Shown piece by piece: positions 43,585 through 50,614 of a DNA stretch of 64,000 nt. Origin of the DNA: Paenibacillus phyllosphaerae (GTDB lineage: Bacteria; Bacillota; Bacilli; Paenibacillales; Paenibacillaceae). The DNA lies in contig NZ_JACHXK010000005.1 in assembly GCF_014192105.1 (NCBI RefSeq), positions 312,804 through 376,803 of the forward strand, given 5' to 3'. Position 1 is the first letter of the stretch, and every line of letters begins with the position of its first letter. A program made the position numbers and the translations under genes. The notes below the pieces were generated by a model, which saw only the letters and a list, made by a program, of their open reading frames with translations, made no database searches and was not told where the DNA came from.

Positions 43585-44853
43585 TTAAGCCGATTCTCCG
43601 GAGCTGACCGCCTCCGTAACGGTAGCGGCGCTTCCGCCCGCTTGCTGTTTCATGCGCGAATAGGTCCACAGCGCAATGCCGACGGTCAAACAGCCGACGA
43701 ATGCAAATACGCTTCCAGCCCCCCACCACGCGGCCAGGGACGCGCCAATGACGGGCGCGATCAGCATGGAGCTGGTCTGGAGCGCATTGGCAAGCGCAGA
43801 TACCGGACCGATCGTCTCCTCCGTCGTCTCCGTCTGCAAGACGTATCCGAAGGGAACCGCGCTCTGCGCGCCGCAATACCCGATCGCCGCGCAGAGCGGC
43901 AGCCAGAACAGGAGCACCGGCGGAATGACGCCCATGGCGGCAAGTCCGACCACGACGATGAGCAGACCGGACACGATGCCCCATCGCGTCATATGCGCGA
44001 TCGGATGCCGCTGCCAACCGCTCCATTGCCCCGCCGCGACCGCGCCGCCGACGCTGCCGACGCCCACCGCGCCGATCATCAGTCCGAAGCCGTCCTCATT
44101 CAAGCCCGCCTCCTGCGCTAGCAGCACGAACAATCCGTCATACAGAAAGATGAGAAAAAAGACGGCGGACACATAGACGACCGCGGCCTTCAGCCGTGCC
44201 CTTCCCAGCAGGAACCGCCACGCTTCGCGCAAGCCGCCCGCTCGCTTCTCTTCCTGCTCCGCCTTGCCGCTCCATGCCGGCAAGAAGCAAAGCGCGGCGG
44301 CGGACAGCAGGTACAACCCGCCGCTAAGGAGGAACGGCGCCTTGGTCCCGAGCCACGCCATAAGCGCGCCGCCGGCCATCGGGCCGAAGATCTTCGTCAG
44401 ATTGGCGGACATTTGGCTAAGGGATGACGCCTGTGCCAGATTCGCCGGCTCGACGAGCCGCTTCACCGCGCCTTGCCGGACCGGATCGAAGACGGCGGTG
44501 ATGCTGGTCTTCATGAGCACGAGCGCCAGCAGCACCGGCAGCGATGGCGCCCAAGCCAGACAACAGGCGACCACCATATGCAGCAAGCTGCAGACGACGA
44601 GCATCTGCTTGCCCGGCAGGCTGCGCAGCCGCACGCTCAGGAGCGGACCAAGCAGCACGTAAGGCGCGCCGATGCAGACCGAGAGCGCGGCAAGCGCCAT
44701 CGAGCCATGCCCCCAGGCATAGACGATAAGCGCGCTTAGCGCGATAAAATCAAGCCAGTTGGCGAAGTCCGCCATTACCTGGCCGAGGAAAAGCTGGCGG
44801 AATCCCCGCTCCTTGAGCGGACTCCACAGCATCGTGCGTTTGGCTCGTTCCAT
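43585..44853 (-). CDS. Major facilitator superfamily exporter (MFS_3 / multidrug or enterobactin-exporter type)
   Basis: Membrane carrier of about 422 residues with twelve hydrophobic segments and the MFS_3 start FRQLFLGQVMADFANWLDF. Family members export drugs, macrolides or siderophores. Start at 44853 follows GGAGG at seven bases; an upstream extension (from 44907) would run through the palindrome and repeats described next. Lies 69 bp after the winged-helix regulator on the same strand, so it is the probable target. Confidence 0.9.
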   Translation of the reverse strand: MERAKRTMLWSPLKERGFRQLFLGQVMADFANWLDFIALSALIVYAWGHGSMALAALSVCIGAPYVLLGPLLSVRLRSLPGKQMLVVCSLLHMVVACCLAWAPSLPVLLALVLMKTSITAVFDPVRQGAVKRLVEPANLAQASSLSQMSANLTKIFGPMAGGALMAWLGTKAPFLLSGGLYLLSAAALCFLPAWSGKAEQEEKRAGGLREAWRFLLGRARLKAAVVYVSAVFFLIFLYDGLFVLLAQEAGLNEDGFGLMIGAVGVGSVGGAVAAGQWSGWQRHPIAHMTRWGIVSGLLIVVVGLAAMGVIPPVLLFWLPLCAAIGYCGAQSAVPFGYVLQTETTEETIGPVSALANALQTSSMLIAPVIGASLAAWWGAGSVFAFVGCLTVGIALWTYSRMKQQAGGSAATVTEAVSSGESA

Positions 44854-44880
44854 TCCATAACCTCCGGTAAGTACAATATC

Positions 44881-44896
44881 GATGATGTTCATCATC
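44881..44896. promoter_or_regulatory. Perfect 7-2-7 palindrome between regulator and MFS gene
   Basis: GATGATG-TT-CATCATC, about 28-43 bp upstream of the MFS start, downstream of the suggested TAAGAT -10 and inside the 5-prime leader. Could be an operator or an RNA hairpin in the leader. Confidence 0.4.
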
Positions 44897-44906
44897 TTAC
44901 CGAACA

Positions 44907-44928
44907 ATTATCAGAGCAATATCAGAGC
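44907..44928 (-). promoter_or_regulatory. Two tandem 11-bp repeats upstream of the MFS gene, probable winged-helix operator
   Basis: On the plus strand ATTATCAGAGC (44907-44917) is directly followed by AATATCAGAGC (44918-44928), 9 of 11 identical with an exact 11-bp period. On the minus strand a TAAGAT -10-like hexamer starts seven bases after the repeats, so they sit at the -35 position. OmpR/PhoB-type winged-helix proteins bind such tandem repeats; the gene immediately upstream encodes one. The repeats overlap that gene's stop codon. Confidence 0.65.
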
Positions 44929-46082
44929 CGTCCGAGATGCCGCTCCAGCTGCTGCCCGATCCGTGGAGCGATCGCGTCCAGGCCGATCTTCGCGGTCAGG
45001 CGCTCCCACGCTTTATCGAGGGCATTAAGATCTTCCCCCCATGCCGCAGCAGCGGCAAGCACCGTCAGCGTCCGGTAACCGTTCATTAAGTTGGCGAGGA
45101 ACTGCGACTGCTCCAGCAGCGCGATGCCTTCCTGTACGAGTTCCAGCCCCTGCCGCTTATCCGTCCTATAGGACCAGACGCCCTTAAGAATCCGGAACTG
45201 TCCCTCCTCCCGCATATACGGATACCGGCGAAGCTGTTCCTCTACCTTCGCGATCGCTTCCTCGACCAGCGCGTCCTTCCCTGCCCGCAGCACATACTCC
45301 AGCCGTAAATTCGCCGTATAGGGCATGAGCCCTTCCCAATGGTTCTGCTCCACCTGAACGGCGAGATCATCGAGCTTCTCCTTCGCGGCCTCGAATTCGT
45401 TCCAATCCATCAGCATCGACACGATATTGATTGCGGCAAGCTCCATATGCCAGGGTTCCGGCAGCAGCCGCGCCCGTATGGTTGCCTCGATGTACCGCCT
45501 GTTGGGCACCGGTGCGACGAACTGGTTGAAGTACAGCAGCAGGAACGCCCGCTCCACGAAGCTTCCCTCCGACTCGTCGACGATAAAACGCACATCGCCT
45601 TCCATCACGCGGATAAGCAGCTGCAGCGTCGGGTCGACCTCGAATCCGAGCACCTGTTGGTGACGGGATAACGTAAGGAGCGCGTCGCCTCGTCCATACC
45701 GTACGTAGGTGTCGGCAATTCCTTTCATCTCCTCGGTAAAAGCGGCCAGCCGCTGCAGCGGATTGTCCGCGATACGGCTCTCTCGCACCCGCAGCCGGTA
45801 ACCGAGCCCGCGGATCGTCTCGATCTGAAGATCCGCGGCCCACATCGCCAATTTGCGGCGCAGCCGGTACACATGGTCGTCGACGGTGCGGTCGACCGGC
45901 GCCTCAAGCGGCCATACGCCATCGAGCAGCTGCTCCCGGGTTAAGGTATGGCCGGCATGCTCGTATAGATAACGCAGCAGCGCGTACTCCTTGGGCAGCA
46001 GCACGACCGTGCGGCCCTTCCATCCCACCGTATAAGCGCCTGAATCCCAATCCACCTGTACGCACCCCATTCTCGCTCTCAT
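44922..46082 (-). CDS. Winged-helix (OmpR-type) regulator with C-terminal TPR-like domain, no receiver domain
   Basis: 386-residue regulator. N-terminal OmpR/PhoB-type DNA-binding domain (about 10-110: VLLPKEYALLRYLYEHAGHTLTREQLLDGVWP, VDDHVYRLRRKL, IRGLGYRL) directly followed by about 270 residues of helical repeats (WHMELAAINIVSMLMDWNEF, FEAAKEKLDDLA, RILKGVWSYR) resembling SARP/BTAD activators. There is no phosphoacceptor domain, so signalling is by protein or ligand. Start chosen at 46082 (ATG in MRARMGCVQVDW); ATG 46070 is equally possible and neither has a strong site. Probably activates the MFS exporter downstream. Confidence 0.82.
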   Translation of the reverse strand: MRARMGCVQVDWDSGAYTVGWKGRTVVLLPKEYALLRYLYEHAGHTLTREQLLDGVWPLEAPVDRTVDDHVYRLRRKLAMWAADLQIETIRGLGYRLRVRESRIADNPLQRLAAFTEEMKGIADTYVRYGRGDALLTLSRHQQVLGFEVDPTLQLLIRVMEGDVRFIVDESEGSFVERAFLLLYFNQFVAPVPNRRYIEATIRARLLPEPWHMELAAINIVSMLMDWNEFEAAKEKLDDLAVQVEQNHWEGLMPYTANLRLEYVLRAGKDALVEEAIAKVEEQLRRYPYMREEGQFRILKGVWSYRTDKRQGLELVQEGIALLEQSQFLANLMNGYRTLTVLAAAAAWGEDLNALDKAWERLTAKIGLDAIAPRIGQQLERHLGRL

Positions 46083-46289
46083 CGTTAGCTTTAACGTATC
46101 ATATTTGGTGCGCTGAGGTGAACCCGCTTGAGCAGCCGTGATGACGCAAGCGGGTTTATTCGCGGTGAACCGGTCATCACAAGCTCCGTCATCGCGCTGG
46201 TTGCCGCCGATATCGCCATTAAGCCGAAAAGCCGCTGCAGACACAAGCGCATTCGCCTGCCGTCCGCAGCGGACCATCCCGCCTTGCCG

Positions 46290-46973
46290 CTATTTAATTA
46301 CCCAATCCACGACCGCCTCGACCGGCTGTCTCGTCTTCGCCCGCGGCTCGCGCACGCGGTAACCGAAGGCGACCATGCAAGCCACGCCGAAGCCCTCATG
46401 CAGAATGCCCTTCTCTTGCAGGACGCGTTCCACACCGGATTTGTCGAAACCTTCGATCGGGCATGAATCGATCCCGATCTGCGCCGCAGCCGTCATCATG
46501 TTGCCCAGCGCGATATAGGTTTGGCGCGCGCCCCATTCGAACATGGCACGCTCATTTTCCAGCAGCTTGAAGTCATGCTCGAGGAAATTGCCATACATCT
46601 CGCCCTTCCCTTTCACCACTTCCTCCGGCAGCTGCTGCACGTGCCTCATCATATGTTGGATATGCGCCGAGTCAGCCGTCAGCCCCTCCTTCGTGCGGGA
46701 GAGCAGAATGACAAAATGGCTCGATGTCGGCAGTTGCTTCGACGCTCCCCACGTGACCGGCAGCAGTTGCTCACGCACTTCCTTATTCTGCACCACCACG
46801 AACTTCCAAGGCTCGAATCCGAACGAGCTCGGCGACAACCTTCCTGTCTCCATGATGAAGGCGAAGTCCGCGTCGGTTATCTTCTTAGCGGGATCGAACT
46901 CCTTGCAGGCATGCCGGAACCGATAAGCCTCGATTATTTGTTCCTTTACGGTCTGTTTCACAGCTGTCTCCAT
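46290..46973 (-). CDS. Nitroreductase-family NAD(P)H-dependent flavin oxidoreductase
   Basis: FMN enzyme of 227 residues. Seen: N-terminal FRHACKEFD (FMN phosphate), MMETGRLSPSSFGFEPWKFVVV-type loop at about 40-60 (here starting IMETGRLSPSS), C-terminal SCPIEGFDKSGV and VACMVAFGYR. These enzymes reduce nitro compounds, quinones or dihydropteridines; the YfkO/NfnB group fits. It is divergent from an HxlR regulator gene across a 253-bp region, an arrangement used for redox or electrophile stress response. Confidence 0.9.
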   Translation of the reverse strand: METAVKQTVKEQIIEAYRFRHACKEFDPAKKITDADFAFIMETGRLSPSSFGFEPWKFVVVQNKEVREQLLPVTWGASKQLPTSSHFVILLSRTKEGLTADSAHIQHMMRHVQQLPEEVVKGKGEMYGNFLEHDFKLLENERAMFEWGARQTYIALGNMMTAAAQIGIDSCPIEGFDKSGVERVLQEKGILHEGFGVACMVAFGYRVREPRAKTRQPVEAVVDWVIK

Positions 46974-47168
46974 CTCTCATCCCATCCTTTGTCGTCATTT
47001 CTCCTTTAGCTTAAAATGAATTTCCAAAAAGCGGAAGTACGCACATTGCTGTACGATAGGCACACCGTTGATACTAAGCCTCACATTTTCCTGTGCTACC
47101 GCACCCTAGAACCCTCCTGATCGGAAGATCCGGGATGCTGCATTGACCAACATATGCGCATGTATATA

Positions 47169-47199
47169 ACATATGGGTATGTAGCAACCTTTTGTATAC
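47169..47199. promoter_or_regulatory. Operator-like repeats in nitroreductase-HxlR divergent region
   Basis: ACATA-TGGG-TATGT (47169-47182) perfect inverted repeat and an imperfect GTATGTA..TTGTATAC dyad (47177-47199) lie 28-58 bp ahead of the HxlR start. HxlR-type repressors often bind similar TA-rich dyads near their own promoters; binding is inferred. Confidence 0.45.
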
Positions 47200-47226
47200 C
47201 GCAAGCTTAAGGAGGAGAACGTTCAT

Positions 47227-47598
47227 ATGGCGAATCGCGGGGGTAATTTTCGCGAGCTTCCGAGCGGCGAGGCCTGCCCGGTTGAATTCACGCTGGATGT
47301 CATCGGCGGGAAGTGGAAGGGCGTCTTGCTGTACCATCTCATCAGCGGCACGAAGCGGTTCAACGAATTCCGCAAGCTATGCCCGATCATTACGCAACGG
47401 ATGCTGACGCTGCAGCTGCGGGAGCTAGAGCAGGACGGCATCGTCCACCGCGAGGTCTACCAGCAAGTGCCGCCGAAGGTCGAATACTCGCTTACTCCGT
47501 TCGGGCGGACGCTGGAGCCGATTATTCTCAGCATGAAACAATGGGGCGATACGTATCGCGAACAGGCTTTGTCGCTCATGAACCGGGATGAAGCATGA
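47227..47598 (+). CDS. HxlR-family winged-helix transcriptional regulator
   Basis: 123-residue regulator of the HxlR/YodB/HypR type. Seen: conserved [25 protein letters not shown] with a single N-terminal Cys17, the putative redox sensor, and recognition helix region [27 protein letters not shown]; wing [16 protein letters not shown]. Homologues such as HypR and YodB sense aldehydes, hypochlorite or quinones and derepress a neighbour nitroreductase. AAGGAGGAGAACGTTCAT gives an excellent start. Regulation of the divergent nitroreductase is inferred. Confidence 0.93.
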   Translation: MANRGGNFRELPSGEACPVEFTLDVIGGKWKGVLLYHLISGTKRFNEFRKLCPIITQRMLTLQLRELEQDGIVHREVYQQVPPKVEYSLTPFGRTLEPIILSMKQWGDTYREQALSLMNRDEA

Positions 47599-47641
47599 AG
47601 CGTAACGACGGCTTCTTATTCTGTAGATATTGCGCAACGCA

Positions 47642-47670
47642 AAGAGGTCGCCGGTTGGCGACCTCTTCTT
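47642..47670. terminator. Bidirectional terminator between HxlR and ndh genes
   Basis: AAGAGGTCGCC and GGCGACCTCTT hairpin with loop GGTT, T-rich on the rightward side (CTTCTTGTT); leftward it is followed by TTTGCGTTG. Confidence 0.82.
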
Positions 47671-47691
47671 GTTCGGTTACATTCGCAAGTC

Positions 47692-48873
47692 TTAGTAAGC
47701 CAGTGCGAACAGACCGTGGATATGGGACAGGTAGCGGATGTTGGACGCTTCCTTCATTGCTGTTGCAGCGAAACCTTTCAGATGCGTTTGGTTGCCGCCG
47801 ATCATGCCGATTGCGTCTTTGCGGCCGAGGCTGCCCAGCGTACCGGAGAATACTGGCGTGAACACATCTTCAACGCCGCCTTTGAATTTGACAGCCAGGT
47901 TATGGCCGACAACTTCACCCATTTGCCATGCCAGCTGCGCCGTTGGCGGGTAAGGACGTGCGCCTTCGCTCGGGATAACGACCGCGCTGTCGCCAGCGAG
48001 GAAGACATCCGGGTGCGATACGGAATGAAGCGTCTCGGTAACCGATGCACGGCCACGGTTCACTTCGATACCGCAGTTTGCAACAACCGCGTTGCCGCCT
48101 ACGCCGCCAGTCCATACGAGCGTGTTCGTCTCGATCGTTTGGCCGTCTTTGAGGGATACGGTTGTTTTCGTCATTTCTGTAATCGCCAGACCTGTCAGGA
48201 ACTTCACGCCGCGCTTCTCGAGGGAAGCGTACGCGCGGTCAACGAGCACTTGCGGGAAGCCCGCGAGGATCGAAGGACCTGCCTCGACACAGTACAGTTC
48301 GATGTCATTGAAGTCAATGCCTTTTTGACGGCACAGCGCAGGCAGTTTGTCTGCGAATTCGCCAACAAGCTCGATGCCTGTCAGACCGCCGCCGCCAACT
48401 ACGATACGTGCGTCCGCTTTGTTGCCGGATGCTTTGTAAGCGTCCAGGCGAGCTTCGACGTGAGCGCGGATTTTGTTCGCGTCGTTCACGGATTTCAGCA
48501 CGAAGCTGTTCTCTTCCAGACCTGGGATACCGAAGAATGCCGTCTCGGAACCAAGCGCGATAACAAGCGCATCGTAAGAGTATACAACGCCGCTTGCGAG
48601 CTCAACGCTCTTCTGGTCTGGCTTGATTTGCGTAACCGTGTCGATGACCAGGTTAACGTTCTTGTCCTTCAGCAGCTTGGCAAGCGGAAGGGATACAGCT
48701 TTCTCCGCGATGCTGCCTGCAGCAAGACGGTGAAGCTCGGTAATGATTTGGTGAGTTTCGAAGCGGTTCACGAGTGTGATCGTCGCTTCTTCAGCCGACA
48801 GGTATTGGCGTGCTGTGAGCGCAGTCAGCAAGCCGCCGTAACCGCCGCCCAGGATCAAAATTTGCTTCGACAT
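47692..48873 (-). CDS. ndh: Type II NADH dehydrogenase (non-proton-pumping)
   Basis: 393-residue FAD enzyme oxidising NADH and reducing menaquinone at the cytoplasmic membrane. Seen: FAD site ILILGGGYGGLLTA, second nucleotide fold ARIVVGGGGLTGIELVGEFA, FAD closing VFLAGDSAVV, followed by AQLAWQMGEVVGHNL. The C-terminus is slightly hydrophobic (HIHGLFALAY), as in membrane-associated members. Second gene of DUF1641-ndh operon, the same pairing as yjlC-ndh in Bacillus subtilis; a Rex-like box precedes it. Confidence 0.93.
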   Translation of the reverse strand: MSKQILILGGGYGGLLTALTARQYLSAEEATITLVNRFETHQIITELHRLAAGSIAEKAVSLPLAKLLKDKNVNLVIDTVTQIKPDQKSVELASGVVYSYDALVIALGSETAFFGIPGLEENSFVLKSVNDANKIRAHVEARLDAYKASGNKADARIVVGGGGLTGIELVGEFADKLPALCRQKGIDFNDIELYCVEAGPSILAGFPQVLVDRAYASLEKRGVKFLTGLAITEMTKTTVSLKDGQTIETNTLVWTGGVGGNAVVANCGIEVNRGRASVTETLHSVSHPDVFLAGDSAVVIPSEGARPYPPTAQLAWQMGEVVGHNLAVKFKGGVEDVFTPVFSGTLGSLGRKDAIGMIGGNQTHLKGFAATAMKEASNIRYLSHIHGLFALAY

Positions 48874-48888
48874 GTTTATCCCCCGTTC

Positions 48889-49320
48889 CTACAGTTTGTT
48901 CTGATCGCGTTCAGCCATAGCGTTCAGGAACGCTTGAGCGAAGCGGAGCGTTTTTTGGACTTGCGGATCTTTCAACATTTTGAGCATACCGAACAGGCCG
49001 ATCGATGCCGTCTCCGCTTGTGCGCGGTCGTTAGCTTCGATCGCCGCTGCCGCAACGCCTTTCACTTTCTCGGTAACAGGAGTCACGAACTCGCCCAGGC
49101 CGACTTTAAGGTCATCAATCAGAACATTATCTGTCGCTATGCTTTGCGCGAAGTCGTAAGATTTCGTCAGCAGCGTGACGAGCTCAGCGAGCTTTGGCAG
49201 GTTCTCCACGAGAACCGTCAGCGATTCTTGCACCTCTGGCTTGATCAATTGATCCAGGACATCGATCTGTTTGCCTGCAGCAGCAGCCAGCTCAGCCGTT
49301 TGAACTTCAGGTGTTGACAT
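48889..49320 (-). CDS. DUF1641 protein (YjlC-like) preceding ndh
   Basis: 143-residue soluble helical protein with the DUF1641 pattern (LIKPEVQESLTVLVENLPKL, VLIDDLKVGLGEF, LFGMLKMLKDPQVQKTLRF). The function is unknown; it is stably linked to ndh and, elsewhere, to formate-dehydrogenase-type genes. Start at 49320 follows GGAGG by eight bases; an upstream in-frame ATG at 49386 has no site and would overlap nothing but spacer. Operon with ndh downstream, 15-bp gap. Confidence 0.9.
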   Translation of the reverse strand: MSTPEVQTAELAAAAGKQIDVLDQLIKPEVQESLTVLVENLPKLAELVTLLTKSYDFAQSIATDNVLIDDLKVGLGEFVTPVTEKVKGVAAAAIEANDRAQAETASIGLFGMLKMLKDPQVQKTLRFAQAFLNAMAERDQNKL

Positions 49321-49410
49321 AAGAAAACGTCCTCCTTTACGGATAATCACGGTTTGGTTACCAGCTCGTTCCTGCCCCTCATCCACGAACCACTATTTGA
49401 AACAAGCGTC

Positions 49411-49428
49411 TTGTGACAGTTTTCACAT
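49411..49428. promoter_or_regulatory. Rex-like operator upstream of DUF1641-ndh
   Basis: TTGTGACAGTTTTCACAT matches the Rex consensus TTGTGAA-W4-TTCACAA at 15 of 18 positions. It lies 91-108 bp ahead of the DUF1641 start. In Bacillus subtilis, Rex represses yjlC-ndh when NADH is low, so control by the NADH/NAD ratio is likely here (mixed). Confidence 0.82.
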
Positions 49429-49703
49429 AAAAAGCCAAGGCTTAGTTTTCGTTCTGTAGTTACGCTTATGATGTCTCTCATTCGGGATATTCATCCCGTC
49501 GTGACGAATAGGCAGGCACACGAATTCGAACCTTCTTTTCTATTCTACACCTTTGACGAAATGGTGAAAATGATTTTTTTCAAAATACAAGAATTTATAC
49601 AGGGCGCTGCCTTATATTGGCCGTCCTTCCGTTCTCACTTTGTTCATTTTCCGGTGGTACAATGAACGTAAATCAACTGACAACCATAAGGAAGTGCACC
49701 CAC
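49429..49703 (+). promoter_or_regulatory. Extended -10 promoter region before the acetyltransferase gene
   Basis: The ndh-side half of this intergenic region is above. Toward the right TGGTACAAT (49655-49663) is an extended -10 element with no good -35. It overlaps the ATG at 49662, favouring GTG 49704 as the translation start. Nothing else recognised in the interval 49429-49654. Confidence 0.5.
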
Positions 49704-50270
49704 GTGAATGACGCCGATTTCTTCACCAGTCTGCCCGTCCTCGCCACGGAACGCCTCTACTTGAGACCGATGACGGAGGACGACGCCGATGAGCTGTATC
49801 ACTATTATCGCGATGAGCGCGTCACCCGCTACCTGGATTGGAACGGTCCATCGTCGGTAGAGGAAGCGGCAGAGCTGATCGCGCAATGGAACGCCAAGTT
49901 CGATGAGAAGCAGCTCATTCCATGGGGTATCTGCCTCCAAGACGACCATACCCTCATCGGCACCGTTATGTGCATGCCGATGAGAGGCACGTTCGAGGAT
50001 CAACCGCTGCACCCGGTGAATATCGGCTTCGAGCTGTCGGCGGATCACCACCATCAAGGCATCATGACCGAAGCGCTGCATGCCGCGATTGCGTGCGTGA
50101 AAGAAACGTTCCATATCCACCGTCTCCAAGCCGAAGTGGTACCGGATAACGGCGGATCACTTACGTTGCTGAAAAAGCTCGGGTTCAAGCAGGAAGGACT
50201 GTTGAAGCAGTATCTGTGGCACGGCGCGAGTGCCGTGTTTATGGATGTGATTATGCTGGCTCTGATCTAG
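49704..50270 (+). CDS. GNAT-family N-acetyltransferase (RimJ/RimL-like)
   Basis: Acetyltransferase of 188 residues of the RimJ/RimL type: N-terminal TERLYLRPMTEDDADELYHYY, acetyl-CoA loop region HHHQGIMTEALHAAIACV (about 125-142) and FKQEGLLKQYLWHG near the end. Substrate is unknown (ribosomal protein, aminoglycoside or small amine possible). GTG 49704 follows AAGGAAG by 11 bases; the upstream ATG 49662 is less likely since it overlaps a -10-like element. Convergent with the small gene at 50309. Confidence 0.85.
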   Translation: MNDADFFTSLPVLATERLYLRPMTEDDADELYHYYRDERVTRYLDWNGPSSVEEAAELIAQWNAKFDEKQLIPWGICLQDDHTLIGTVMCMPMRGTFEDQPLHPVNIGFELSADHHHQGIMTEALHAAIACVKETFHIHRLQAEVVPDNGGSLTLLKKLGFKQEGLLKQYLWHGASAVFMDVIMLALI

Positions 50271-50308
50271 GGTAAGCGGCGGTATTCGCGATAGAGATCA
50301 AGCGGAGG

Positions 50309-50552
50309 TTATTCCACCTCTTCCATTCCTAACAGAATGATCTCTTCCGGGTTTACCGTCCACTTGCCCTCCTTGGTTTTCACCACGGACAATAGCATGT
50401 CTTGCCGGTACTTCCAATCGGCCGTTCGATCATGGACGACGCACTCAATCTCCCTCAAATCCGCTTTCTTCGGTTTTCCATAAGGACTCTCGTAAACCCT
50501 CACAATTTTGTCCGGTACATCGTATTCCGCATCCAAATAGAACGTACTGCAT
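50309..50552 (-). pseudogene. Small hypothetical gene, apparent frameshift at its start
   Basis: A 75-codon frame (beginning TTG 50536: DAEYDVPDKIVRVYE...LLGMEEVE) reads like a small beta-rich protein, but no start codon in frame has a ribosome binding site. Just upstream, GGAGGGGGAG is followed by ATG (50552-50550), one extra C at 50549, then AGT ACG TTC TAT TTG in frame: removing that base yields MSTFYLDAEYDVPDK. So either a 1-base insertion or sequence error, or a decayed gene. Family not recognised. It lies directly downstream of the cotH terminator. Confidence 0.5.
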
Positions 50553-50573
50553 CATCTCCCCCTCCTTGGCATG

Positions 50574-50609
50574 CAAAAAAGCTGCCCGATTACGCTCGGA
50601 CAGCTTTCT
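50574..50609 (-). terminator. Intrinsic terminator of the VTC-DUF4956-cotH operon (leftward)
   Basis: AAAGCTGTCCGA-GCGTAA-TCGGGCAGCTTT stem with six T following on the minus strand. Confidence 0.9.
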
Positions 50610-50614
50610 TCTAG

